Below the pieces are notes generated by a model, which did not search any database, was not told where the DNA came from, and saw only the letters and a program-made list of their open reading frames with translations. This document shows, one piece after another, positions 17,697 through 25,714 of a DNA stretch of 64,000 nt (the stretch's first letter is position 1; each line of letters opens with the position of its first letter). The stretch is from Pacificoceanicola sp049803835 (GTDB taxonomy: Bacteria; Pseudomonadota; Alphaproteobacteria; Rhodobacterales; Rhodobacteraceae), in contig NZ_JBNAGK010000014.1 of the NCBI RefSeq assembly GCF_049803835.1, positions 85,340-149,339 of the forward strand. The letters run 5' to 3'. The translations under genes and the position numbers were made by a program.

Positions 17697-17783
17697 TGGT
17701 GCCCAGAAGAGGACTCGAACCTCCACGGCCGTTAAGCCACTGGTACCTGAAACCAGCGCGTCTACCAATTCCGCCATCTGGGC
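17697..17783 (-). tRNA. tRNA-Leu (anticodon CAG)
   Basis: 87 nt including an encoded CCA (17697-17699). The acceptor stem GCCCAGA pairs with TCTGGGC (17777-17783 with 17701-17707). The anticodon stem CTGGT/ACCAG encloses loop TTCAGGT, giving CAG. It has the long variable arm of a class II tRNA and a T-arm with GGTTCGAGTCC. Transcribed leftwards into the shared terminator. Confidence 0.96.
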
Positions 17784-17933
17784 ACGATGGGTTGGTGAGG
17801 GAGGCGTTTAAGGCTCCTGCCGGGGGGTGTCAACACTCTTTTTCAAAACGCCGAAGCGCGGCATCTCGGCAACTTGCAGCCAAGGGACCGGCGGGGTATT
17901 TCTGACCTCGAAACCACCGACTGGAGATGCAAG

Positions 17934-18914
17934 ATGTCCAAGCTTGTCACCATATATGGGGGGTCCGGGTTCGTCGGACGCTATATCGCCCGTCGCATGG
18001 CCAAGGAAGGGTGGCGTGTTCGAGTCGCAGTGCGGCGCCCGAACGAGGCGATCTTTGTCCGTCCCTACGGCGCGGTCGGCCAGGTGGAGCCGGTCTTCTG
18101 CAATATCCGCGACGACGAGAGTGTCCGGGCGGTGATGAATGGCGCCGACGCCGTGGTGAACTGCGTCGGAACCTTCGACAAGGGCGGCAAGAACAACTTC
18201 GACGCGGTCCAGCATGAAGGAGCCGAGCGCATCGCCCGAATCGCGGCAGAGCTGGGCGTTGCGCGCATGGTCCACTTGTCAGCGATCGGCGCCGATGCGG
18301 AGAGCGAGAGCCTCTATGCGAAATCCAAGGGGCAGGGCGAAGCGGGTGTGCTCCAGCACATGCCTGGTGCGATGATCCTGCGGCCTTCGGTGATCTTCGG
18401 GCCGGAGGACGCATTCTTCAACCGTTTCGCGAAGATGACCCGCCTGTCGCCGGTCATCCCGCTGGTCGGCGGCAACACGAAATTCCAGCCGGTCTACGTC
18501 GACGACGTGGCGCAAGCGGCGGTCAAGGGCATCCTCGGGCAAGCGCCCGGCGGGGTCTATGAACTTGGCGGGCCGGATGTGGCGACCTTCTCCGAGCTGA
18601 TTCACGAGATGCTGGCAACCATCCGCCGCCGTCGCCTTGTCCTGAACATGCCGTTCCTGATTGGGGGGATCATCGGCTCCGTGTCCGATCTGGTGCACAC
18701 CATCAGCCTTGGTCTCGTGCCGCCGCAGATCACCCGCGATCAGGTCCGGACGCTGCGCTCCGACAACGTGGTGTCCGACGGCGCGAAGGGCCTCGCCGAT
18801 CTCGGTATCCGTCCGACGGCGACGGAGGCGGTGCTGGACGAGTACCTCTGGCCCTATCGCCCGTCGGGCCAGTACGATTCGATCAAGGAATCGGCCAAGA
18901 ATCTTCGGGTCTGA
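17934..18914 (+). CDS. NAD(P)-binding protein of the complex I NDUFA9 subunit family
   Basis: 326 residues. Extended SDR with the nucleotide motif VTIYGGSGFVGRYIA at the N-terminus, NCVGTFDKGGKN, and the LSAIGADAESESLYAKSKGQGE segment that replaces the usual YxxxK region in the NDUFA9-like group. Mitochondrial homologues are accessory subunits of respiratory complex I; bacterial ones are thought to be related to complex I or quinone metabolism, with no proven reaction. The ATG at 17934 follows CTGGAGATGCA. A terminator hairpin lies just after the stop. Confidence 0.88.
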   Translation: MSKLVTIYGGSGFVGRYIARRMAKEGWRVRVAVRRPNEAIFVRPYGAVGQVEPVFCNIRDDESVRAVMNGADAVVNCVGTFDKGGKNNFDAVQHEGAERIARIAAELGVARMVHLSAIGADAESESLYAKSKGQGEAGVLQHMPGAMILRPSVIFGPEDAFFNRFAKMTRLSPVIPLVGGNTKFQPVYVDDVAQAAVKGILGQAPGGVYELGGPDVATFSELIHEMLATIRRRRLVLNMPFLIGGIIGSVSDLVHTISLGLVPPQITRDQVRTLRSDNVVSDGAKGLADLGIRPTATEAVLDEYLWPYRPSGQYDSIKESAKNLRV

Positions 18915-18936
18915 CTGTCCAGCCCGCACAAAGAGG

Positions 18937-18962
18937 AACGCGCCCCCGGGGCGCGTTTTTCG
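18937..18962 (+). terminator. Rho-independent terminator after the NDUFA9-family gene
   Basis: Self-complementary GC hairpin AACGCGCCCC/GGGGCGCGTT followed by TTTCG, 22 nt after the stop codon at 18914. Confidence 0.85.
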
Positions 18963-18977
18963 TTTCCGGTCGGGGTG

Positions 18978-19250
18978 TTACTGCGGGACGGTCTGCGGTC
19001 TCAACGCCGAAAGCTGGGCACCGTTGCAGCATCCTGGCGGTGGGGTCGCGGACAAGGCGGTGCGCGATGCCAGCCAGTCCTGGCAGGCCTCCACCAGCGC
19101 ACAGCCTCGGCATCGGGTGACCATGGCGGCGTAAGCCTCGGCACTCAGGCGGCCGCTTTGCATGTCCTCGTAGAGGTTCAGCCCCATGACCCGGGCCACG
19201 CTGCGGGTCATGAAGAAATGTTGCGACGGATCCCCAAGTGCGGGTCTCAT
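18978..19250 (-). CDS. DUF6455 family four-cysteine protein, third of three
   Basis: 90 residues. It shares with its two neighbours an N-terminal helix (HFFMTRSVARVMGLNLYEDM), the motif C47-x2-C50-x5-C56-x2-WL and a C-terminal Cys before Asn (CCN, Cys74/75). The spacing suggests a small Fe-S or zinc site. Function unknown. It starts 5 nt after the stop of the middle paralogue and is the last gene of the triplet. Confidence 0.8.
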   Translation of the reverse strand: MRPALGDPSQHFFMTRSVARVMGLNLYEDMQSGRLSAEAYAAMVTRCRGCALVEACQDWLASRTALSATPPPGCCNGAQLSALRPQTVPQ

Positions 19251-19255
19251 GCCGG

Positions 19256-19558
19256 TTACTCCCGTTCGGCGGTCTTCAGGTCGGCAAAGCGGGCCTTGTT
19301 GGCACAGCCATCCGGGCAGGCGCGGGGAGTGTCTTCGGCCGCGTCAAGCCAGTGCCTGCATCCCTGAACCCACTCACAGCCACGGCAATGGGTCACCATC
19401 CGCGCCCAGTCCTCACTTGTCAGGGATTGGCCCGCCATCGCCTCCACGAGATCGACCCCTGTGGCCTTCGCCATGCGTTGCACCAGCCAGTAGTGCTTGC
19501 GTTCGGACCCGAGCGGGCGGAACGGGCGGCTCTCGGCGCAGTCGCGCTGTGGCGTCAT
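19256..19558 (-). CDS. DUF6455 family four-cysteine protein, second of three
   Basis: 100 residues. Motif C58-x2-C61-x5-C67-x2-WL and a C-terminal C85-x-N with FADLK. The N-terminal helix HYWLVQRMAKATGVDLVEAM matches its neighbours. The start at 19558 overlaps the stop of the upstream paralogue (ATGA). An upstream in-frame extension to 19675 is rejected because it covers the end of that gene. Metal binding is inferred from the cysteine pattern only. Confidence 0.8.
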   Translation of the reverse strand: MTPQRDCAESRPFRPLGSERKHYWLVQRMAKATGVDLVEAMAGQSLTSEDWARMVTHCRGCEWVQGCRHWLDAAEDTPRACPDGCANKARFADLKTAERE

Positions 19559-19818
19559 TGCGCGGCCCTCTTGATGTCGGAGAACAGTTCCGTGTTGCGG
19601 CAATAAGCCGGCGGCTCCTCGATCGGTCCCTGCCGAGCGTTTAGCCATGTCTCGCAGGTGCAGGGCTGGCTGCATCCGGTGCAGCGCAGAACCGCATCCT
19701 CCAGATCGGATACCGTGAGATTGCCACGCAGAATTTGCTCTTCGAGGTCGAGCCCCTGTGCAGCCGCCATCTCGTCGACGAGATGCGCGTGACGTTTCAA
19801 TGTGGTGCGGCTCAGCAT
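19555..19818 (-). CDS. DUF6455 family four-cysteine protein, first of three
   Basis: 87 residues from the ATG at 19818, which follows GAGAGGGAGCAAGG. Motif C46-x2-C49-x3-C53-x-C55 then WL, and C-terminal C73-x-N with LFSDIK. It has one extra Cys compared with the other two. First gene of the triplet; an FNR-type box lies 65-78 bp upstream, so expression may respond to oxygen or nitric oxide. The family is common in Rhodobacteraceae and functionally uncharacterised as far as I know. Confidence 0.8.
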   Translation of the reverse strand: MLSRTTLKRHAHLVDEMAAAQGLDLEEQILRGNLTVSDLEDAVLRCTGCSQPCTCETWLNARQGPIEEPPAYCRNTELFSDIKRAAQ

Positions 19819-19882
19819 CGGCCTTGCTCCCTCTCTCGCATGGACCATTGGCCCGAGACTACCAGAGAGGGAAAAATGCGCT

Positions 19883-19896
19883 TTGACTCAGGTCAA
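19883..19896. promoter_or_regulatory. FNR/FnrL-type box upstream of the DUF6455 triplet
   Basis: Perfect palindrome TTGAC-TCAG-GTCAA, centred at 19889.5. It matches the TTGA(T/C)-N4-(A/G)TCAA consensus of FnrL/Dnr/Nnr regulators. If bound at -41.5 as a class II activator site, transcription would start near 19848, leaving a 30-nt leader before the ATG at 19818. The only other neighbour, the M48 gene, ends here and is not its target. Confidence 0.65.
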
Positions 19897-19911
19897 CACA
19901 GAGGCCCGGTG

Positions 19912-20637
19912 TCAGCTCCCGGCGAGAATCGCGGCGTAGGTCTTGCGCACGGTCTCCATCCGCGCCCGGTTGGGCGGGTGAGAGCCGAGGAAGCGGTTGC
20001 CCGGATCGGGGATGCGGTTGAAGAATAGCGCGCCACGCACCGGGTCATACCCCGCGCGCGCGGCAATGATCGTACCGAGCCGGTCCGCTTCGAGTTCGTA
20101 GTCCTTGGAATAAGTCCGGGCTCCGACCGTGGCCCCGAGTTCCTCGGCGGTCCGGATGGCCTCTGCATCGCCTCCTCCAAGTGCCGCGATGCCGGAGAAG
20201 ATCACCGCACCCATGGCCGCGCTCTGCTCGGTCTTCGCGATGTGGTCGAGCACGTGATGCGCGGCCTCGTGCCCCATGATGAAGGCCAGTTCATCGGCAT
20301 TGTTTGCCGAGGCGATCAGCGCGAGGTTGAACGCCACGATCGGACGCGCGGAGGCGTCCACGGTCTGAAAGGCGTTCGGCGGTTGTCCGGGGCGGTCGTC
20401 GACGACGATCTGGAAATCGCAGTTCAGCCCGCGCGATTGCTCGCGACAGACCCGTTCCGCCACCGGCTCGACGGTTTCGACGACGTCGATGAATTGCCGG
20501 GCGGCCTTCGTTGCCCTGAACCGTACGTCCGCCTCGGCAGGGGTATCCTTTGCGGCGGTCGGCTGCGTCTGGGTCGGCGTAGGCATTTCGGTACAGGCAG
20601 CCAGCAGGACCAGCAGGAGAGGCAGGAGGCGGTGCAT
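19912..20637 (-). CDS. M48 family metalloprotease, lipoprotein
   Basis: 241 residues. A lipoprotein signal (LLPLLLVLLAAC, lipobox Cys15) is followed by an M48 peptidase domain with the zinc motif HEAAHH and the downstream Glu in YELEADRLG, then SHPPNRAR near the end. This places it in the periplasm on a membrane, in the BepA/LoiP-like group that degrades misfolded envelope proteins. The start at 20637 gives the signal peptide; the open frame continues far upstream without family support. Divergent from a small unknown gene. Confidence 0.88.
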   Translation of the reverse strand: MHRLLPLLLVLLAACTEMPTPTQTQPTAAKDTPAEADVRFRATKAARQFIDVVETVEPVAERVCREQSRGLNCDFQIVVDDRPGQPPNAFQTVDASARPIVAFNLALIASANNADELAFIMGHEAAHHVLDHIAKTEQSAAMGAVIFSGIAALGGGDAEAIRTAEELGATVGARTYSKDYELEADRLGTIIAARAGYDPVRGALFFNRIPDPGNRFLGSHPPNRARMETVRKTYAAILAGS

Positions 20638-20793
20638 CGGGACTCCGGGGAAGCGGTGGGCGATTCCCAGAATACGTGTGCCACAGGCCCCGGACCAGAG
20701 CGGATATCCGCTTGTCGGGCAGGCGTGTCTTTTGCGCCGTGGCACCGGACGCTGCACCTTGCGGCGGCAGGGCGGCGCGCCTAGTCTGCGCCC

Positions 20794-21030
20794 ATGTTCA
20801 GCATCGAGCACGATTTCGACGCCACCGTCATCACCCTTGTCGACGAAGGACCCGCGCCGCTTCAGGAGGACGTGGTCATATCCGGCTTCGAGGAATGCAT
20901 CAACGTCACGCAATTCGATCCGCGCCGGAACGCGGAGGTGACGGTGACGCTGTCGATCACGCAGCTCAACGACCTGATCGCCGCGCTGGAATTGCCCGAA
21001 GGGGTCTATACCCGGCGACCGCGTTCTTAG
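20794..21030 (+). CDS. Small conserved-looking protein, function unknown
   Basis: 78 residues, acidic, with no signal or membrane segment. The start is at the ATG at 20794. I recognise no domain. Its stop TAG overlaps the convergent DUF167 stop on the other strand, so the two genes share their last bases. Confidence 0.6.
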   Translation: MFSIEHDFDATVITLVDEGPAPLQEDVVISGFEECINVTQFDPRRNAEVTVTLSITQLNDLIAALELPEGVYTRRPRS

Positions 21031-21284
21031 GGATCGATCCGGAACACCTTGTCCCGCGCGGTTTCCCCCCGGATCAGCGCAAGGCGCGTTTTCGGGATGC
21101 CAAGCGCCTTCGCCAGCAGTTTGACCACATCCGCCGTCGCCTTGCCGCCTTCCGGGACCGTCGTGACATAGACTCGGATGTCCGCGCCGTCCCGCTCGAT
21201 CCGGTTGCGCGAGGCCTTGGGCGTGACACGCACGGCGATCAAGGCGCCGGGCTGCGCGAGGTCTGAGAGATTGGGGGTTTTCAT
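21027..21284 (-). CDS. DUF167/YggU family protein
   Basis: 85 residues. The motifs VRVTPKASRN, VYVTTVPEGGKATADVVKLLAK and KTRLALIRGETARDK are those of the DUF167 (YggU) family, a small fold of unknown function. The start at 21284 gives the usual length; an ATG at 21311 adds nine residues and cannot be excluded. Convergent with the small gene to its left. Confidence 0.85.
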   Translation of the reverse strand: MKTPNLSDLAQPGALIAVRVTPKASRNRIERDGADIRVYVTTVPEGGKATADVVKLLAKALGIPKTRLALIRGETARDKVFRIDP

Positions 21285-21384
21285 GGGTTTGGCGTAGCGG
21301 ATCGGGGCCATTGCCGCAACTTCGCCTTGAAACCGCGCGTCCGAGCGCAGACATAGGTGCCTACTGACGCAAGCAGGACCCGAC

Positions 21385-21963
21385 ATGCCCGATGTGAACC
21401 AAGCCGCTCTCGATTTCCTCCTGACCCGCCGCTCGCGCCCGGCCAAGACGCTGAAGGGGCCCGGGCCTGACCGCGCGGCGCTGATGCCGATCCTAACCGC
21501 TGCCGCCCGCTCGCCGGATCACGGCAAGCTGGAGCCGTGGCGGTTCATCGTGCTGGAGGGCGCTGCCATGGCACGCATGGCGGCGGAGACCCGGAAGGCC
21601 GGTGTCCGTCTGAACAAGTCGGAAGAGGATATTGCGAAGGCCGAGCACGCCTGGGCCACTAGCCCGCTCTGCGTGGCGGTGGTCGAGGTGCAGAAGGCCA
21701 GCGACAAGATCCCGGCGATCGAGATGACCTATTCCGCTGGCGCGGTCTGTCTCGCCATGCTGAACGCGGCTCTCGCGTCCGGGTGGGGTGCGAACTGGCT
21801 GTCCGGCTGGGCGAGCCATGACCGGGCGTTCCTGACCGAAGCCCTTGGACTGGCGGAGAACGAAACACTGGCGGGGTTCATCCACATCGGCACCGAGGGC
21901 GCCGCGCCTCCGGACCGCCCGCGCCCGGATCTGGATGCGATCACCGCCTGGGTTTCGGAATGA
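21385..21963 (+). CDS. Nitroreductase family protein (YdjA-like)
   Basis: 192 residues, FMN-dependent nitroreductase fold. FLLTRRSRPAK and the ARSPDHGKLEPWRF motif are typical of the YdjA subgroup, which reduces nitro compounds or quinones with NAD(P)H. C-terminal NWLSGW and GFIHIGT complete the flavin pocket. Its stop overlaps the start of the next gene (ATGA), so the two are co-translated. Confidence 0.88.
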   Translation: MPDVNQAALDFLLTRRSRPAKTLKGPGPDRAALMPILTAAARSPDHGKLEPWRFIVLEGAAMARMAAETRKAGVRLNKSEEDIAKAEHAWATSPLCVAVVEVQKASDKIPAIEMTYSAGAVCLAMLNAALASGWGANWLSGWASHDRAFLTEALGLAENETLAGFIHIGTEGAAPPDRPRPDLDAITAWVSE

Positions 21964-22643
21964 TCCTTTCGTCATTCTTTGCCGCCTTGGGCCAGATGGG
22001 GGACCCACGGTTTCGCGGCGTCCTGCTGCGCGGGATCGGTCTGACGATCCTGCTGCTGTTCGGCTTCTACCTCGCTTTTGCCTGGGGCGTGGGCTGGCTG
22101 GTCGGAGACAGCATGACGCTGCCGTGGGTCGGCACGATCACATGGGTCGACGAAGTGATCAGCTGGGCTGCGATTCCTCTGACCCTCGTCCTGTCGGTAT
22201 TCCTGATGGTGCCGGTGGCCTCGGCCATGACGTCGCTGTTCCTCGATGACGTGGCTGACGCGGTCGAGGAACGGCACTATCCGCAGTTGCCACCCGCCGT
22301 ACCGCTCTCCTTCTCGGAGGGGCTGCGCGACACGCTGTCATTCCTCGGCATCCTGATCGCGGCCAACCTTGCGGCGCTGGTGCTCTATCTGTTCCTCGTT
22401 CCGTTCGCGCCGTTCATTTTCTGGGCCCTCAACGGATTTCTGCTTGGACGGGAATACTTTACGCTGGCTGCGGCGCGGCGCGTGGGCCGGATCGAGGCAA
22501 AGGCGCTCTGGCGGCGGCACCTGCTGACGATCTGGGCGGCCGGGGCGCTGATGGCAGTGCCTCTGACGGTGCCACTGGTGAACCTGCTGATCCCGGTCAT
22601 GGGGGCAGCGACCTTCACCCACATCTACCATCGCCTGCGGTAG
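21960..22643 (+). CDS. EI24/CysZ-like membrane protein
   Basis: 227 residues with about four to five membrane helices. The PFIFWALNGFLLGREYFTLAA segment and the following RRVGRIEAK motif are characteristic of the EI24 domain family, which includes the sulfate transporter CysZ. Whether this one carries sulfate is not known. It is translationally coupled to the nitroreductase and ends one base from the convergent FAD oxidase stop. Confidence 0.83.
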   Translation: MILSSFFAALGQMGDPRFRGVLLRGIGLTILLLFGFYLAFAWGVGWLVGDSMTLPWVGTITWVDEVISWAAIPLTLVLSVFLMVPVASAMTSLFLDDVADAVEERHYPQLPPAVPLSFSEGLRDTLSFLGILIAANLAALVLYLFLVPFAPFIFWALNGFLLGREYFTLAAARRVGRIEAKALWRRHLLTIWAAGALMAVPLTVPLVNLLIPVMGAATFTHIYHRLR

Positions 22644-22644
22644 G

Positions 22645-23934
22645 TCAGAGGTCGAAGGCCTCCGCCATCCAGTATGCGGGTGCAAGCAGGGCGCGGCGGG
22701 ATTGCCCGAAAGGGAAGCGCCTCGGCGGTTGGCTCAGGAAGCGCGGCGCGGGGGTGCCGGGTTCCTTGTCCAGCAGTCTGTGCGCAACGAGATGCCCGGC
22801 ATAGCTGCCCATGGCGACGCCGTTGCCGTGGTAGCCCATGGCGGCAAAGAGGCCGGGGTGCTCCGGTACTGCGCCGACAAAGGGTACGAGCCCGGACAGC
22901 AGACAGACAAGCCCGCTCCATTCGTATTCGATATCGACGTGTCGCCAGGCGGGAAACATCCGGTGCAGGTCCTGCCGGATCTTGCGCGAGATGGCCCCCT
23001 GCGCCGCTGCCGTGGCCCGCAATCCGCCGCGCATTCCGAAGAGGAACCGGCCGTTCGGCATCAGGCGGAAGTAGTGCAGCAGGGTGCGGCTATCGTAGGC
23101 CATCCGGGTCGACGTATAGCCTGCCGCCTGTTGCTCCCCGGGCGTGATGGGGCGGGTCACGATGACGCTCGATTGCGCCGGCATCGTTCGGGCGCGGAGC
23201 CAGTCGGGAAGGTCTTCGGAGGAGTAGCCGTTGGTGGCGAGGATCACGCGGCGGGCGATTATGGAACCGCGCGGGGTGGTCAGGGTCCAGCCGGGCCCGG
23301 TCCGCGCGAGCGCCGTGACAGGGCTGTGCGCATGGAGCACTGCACCGGCCTCCTGCGCCGCCTTCGCCAGGCCATCGTGGTATTTCTGCGGGTTGAGGGC
23401 GAATCCGTTCGGCGTGTGCAACCCGCCGTACCAGGGGCCGTGCAGCCCCTGCGCCTGAAGCTCGGCCAGCGTCAGGAAGCCGGGTTTGCCAGCCATGCGG
23501 CGCGCAGCGCGCGGAGTATGAGCCAGGCAGACCTCGCCGTCGGAATGGGTTTCCGCGTCAATGGCATGGGTCTGCAGGAGCAGGGCGACGTGGTCGATGG
23601 CGGCCTGCTCGGCTTTTGACCAAAGACCCGCTTCCGCCGCGCCGTACCGCCGTTCGAGAACGGCGCTGGGGAGTTTCGATCCGCCGAGACAACAGAACCC
23701 GCCATTGCGACCCGATGCACCGAAGCCGGGTCTGTCGGCTTCGAGCACAATGACCCCGACGCCGTTCCGGGCGAGGGTCAGCGCCGCGTTCAGCCCGGTA
23801 AAGCCGCCGCCGATGATGGCGACGTCGACGCTTGCGTCACACTCCAGCCGGGGCCACTTGGTCGCGGGGCGTGTTGTCACCCAGTAATTGCCGGGCTGCG
23901 GCCCGTAAGCCGCCGCCTCGTAGAGCCGCTTCAT
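22645..23934 (-). CDS. FAD-dependent amine oxidase of the DAO family (PuuB-like)
   Basis: 429 residues. The Rossmann motif VDVAIIGGGFTGLNAALTLA and SGRNGGFCCLGG at the N-terminus and the C-terminal YHGNGVAMGSYAGHLVA place it with D-amino-acid-oxidase-type enzymes, close to gamma-glutamylputrescine oxidase PuuB. It is the last gene of the polyamine uptake operon, and its ATG overlaps the potI stop (ATGA), so a role in oxidising imported putrescine or a derivative is the best inference. Confidence 0.85.
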   Translation of the reverse strand: MKRLYEAAAYGPQPGNYWVTTRPATKWPRLECDASVDVAIIGGGFTGLNAALTLARNGVGVIVLEADRPGFGASGRNGGFCCLGGSKLPSAVLERRYGAAEAGLWSKAEQAAIDHVALLLQTHAIDAETHSDGEVCLAHTPRAARRMAGKPGFLTLAELQAQGLHGPWYGGLHTPNGFALNPQKYHDGLAKAAQEAGAVLHAHSPVTALARTGPGWTLTTPRGSIIARRVILATNGYSSEDLPDWLRARTMPAQSSVIVTRPITPGEQQAAGYTSTRMAYDSRTLLHYFRLMPNGRFLFGMRGGLRATAAAQGAISRKIRQDLHRMFPAWRHVDIEYEWSGLVCLLSGLVPFVGAVPEHPGLFAAMGYHGNGVAMGSYAGHLVAHRLLDKEPGTPAPRFLSQPPRRFPFGQSRRALLAPAYWMAEAFDL

Positions 23935-24749
23935 TCCGAGCGCAGCGCCGCCTGCTCGTCGCGCGCCTGCGCCACCGCCGCGCGTTTCGACATAATCGAC
24001 GCGGTGATGACACCGACGGTGACAATCGAGATCATCAGCGTCGAGAGCGCGTTGATTTCCGGCGAGACGCCGAGGCGGACGGCGGAGAAGACCTTGATCG
24101 GCAAGGTCGTGGCGCCGGGGCCGGTGGTGAAGCTGGCGATTACGAGGTCGTCCAGAGACAGGGTGAAGGCGAGCAGCCAGCCGGAGATCACGGCCGGTGC
24201 GATGATCGGCAGGGTGACGAGGCGGAAAGCCTCGAAGGGCGAACAGCCAAGGTCCAGCGCAGCCTCCTCGAGCGAGCGGTCGAAGGACACGAGGCGCGAA
24301 GATACAACGACAGAGACATAACACATCGCGAAGGTCGTATGTGCCAGCACCACCGTGAGCACGCCACGTTCCAGCCCGATACCGATGAACAGCAGTAGCA
24401 GGGACAGGCCGGTTATGACTTCCGGCATGACGAGCGGCGCGTAGATCATGCCGGAGAACAGCGTGCGACCGGGGAAGCGCCCCGCGCGCACGATCACGTA
24501 GGCCGCCATCGTCCCGAGAACCGTTGCAAGGCAGGATGAGAAGAAGGCGACCTTGGCCGTGACCCAGGCAGCGCCGAGAAACTCCTCGTTCCGGAACAGT
24601 TCGCCGTACCACTTGGTCGAAAAGCCCGCCCAGACCGTGACGAGGCGGCTTTCGTTGAAGCTGTAGATGATCAGAAGGATCATCGGCAGGTATAGAAACG
24701 CGAAACCGAGCGTGAGCGATGTGGCGTTGAACCAGGTAAACCGCTTCAT
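23931..24749 (-). CDS. potI: Polyamine ABC transporter permease (PotI-like)
   Basis: 272 residues, six predicted membrane helices, with the permease EAA loop EEAALDLGCSPFEAFRLVTLP. PotC/PotI type. With PotH it forms the channel of a spermidine/putrescine importer. ATGA overlaps link it to potH upstream and to the FAD oxidase downstream. Confidence 0.9.
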   Translation of the reverse strand: MKRFTWFNATSLTLGFAFLYLPMILLIIYSFNESRLVTVWAGFSTKWYGELFRNEEFLGAAWVTAKVAFFSSCLATVLGTMAAYVIVRAGRFPGRTLFSGMIYAPLVMPEVITGLSLLLLFIGIGLERGVLTVVLAHTTFAMCYVSVVVSSRLVSFDRSLEEAALDLGCSPFEAFRLVTLPIIAPAVISGWLLAFTLSLDDLVIASFTTGPGATTLPIKVFSAVRLGVSPEINALSTLMISIVTVGVITASIMSKRAAVAQARDEQAALRSE

Positions 24750-25636
24750 TGATCCGCCTCCCGGGCCAGTTGCTGGTTGCGCTGGAACAGCAGGATCGGG
24801 ACGATCAGGATGGCCAGCAGGATCACGGCGACGGCGGAGGCCACCGGCCAATCCCGGTTCGAGAAGAACTCCTCGTAGAGCACCTTGCCGATCATCAGCG
24901 TATCGGAGCCACCTAGCAGAGAGGGAATCACGAACTCCCCGAGCGCCGGGATAAAGACGAGGAAGCTGCCGGCGATGATGCCGCCGGTCGACAGCGGGAT
25001 GGTCACCAGCCAAAAGGCGGAGAGACGCGAGCAGCCAAGGTCTTCGGCGGCTTCGAGCAGGCTGTCGTCAAGCTTTTCCAGTGCCGAATAGATCGGCAGG
25101 ATCATGAATGGCAGGTAGGTGTAAACGATGCCGATATAGACGGCAGTGTTGGTATTCATGATCTGCAGCGGCTCCGAAATCACGCCGATGGCCTGCAGGA
25201 ACTGGTTGAGGACGCCCTCGGTCGAGAGGATGCCCATCCACGAATAGACGCGGATCAGGAAGGAGGTCCAGAACGGCAGGATCACCAGCATGAGCAGCGT
25301 CGGCCGCCATTCGCGATTGGCGCGCGCCATGCCATAGGCGATCGGGTATCCGACCAGGAGGGTCAGGACGGTGGAGATGATCGCGATCTTCAGCGAGCTG
25401 AGATAGGCTTTCCAGTAAAGATCGTCCGTGGCGAGGAAGGTGAAGTTTTCGAAGTCGAGATCGGCGAAGAAGGCCTTGATGCCTTCCCAGCCCGCGGACG
25501 GGTCGAGTTGCGGCATGTACGGCGGACGGGCGAGGGCGACGTCGGAAAGCGAGATCTTCAGGACGATGGCGAAGGGCACAAGGAAAAGCGCCAGAAGCCA
25601 GACATAGGGGACGGCGATGAGAACGGCCTTACGCAT
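24746..25636 (-). CDS. potH: Polyamine ABC transporter permease (PotH-like)
   Basis: 296 residues, six predicted helices, EAA loop LEAAEDLGCSRLSAFWLVTIP, and the PotB/PotH signature of a conserved FWTSFLIRVYSW segment. Partner permease of PotI. It overlaps potI by 4 nt and lies 78 nt downstream of potG. Confidence 0.9.
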   Translation of the reverse strand: MRKAVLIAVPYVWLLALFLVPFAIVLKISLSDVALARPPYMPQLDPSAGWEGIKAFFADLDFENFTFLATDDLYWKAYLSSLKIAIISTVLTLLVGYPIAYGMARANREWRPTLLMLVILPFWTSFLIRVYSWMGILSTEGVLNQFLQAIGVISEPLQIMNTNTAVYIGIVYTYLPFMILPIYSALEKLDDSLLEAAEDLGCSRLSAFWLVTIPLSTGGIIAGSFLVFIPALGEFVIPSLLGGSDTLMIGKVLYEEFFSNRDWPVASAVAVILLAILIVPILLFQRNQQLAREADQ

Positions 25637-25714
25637 GCGGTCGATCCTTTCCTTCCGGGGCCATGAGGTCCCGGGTCAGGCCCGGGAGGCGGGCGGCGTT
25701 GTCTCGGACCGCGC

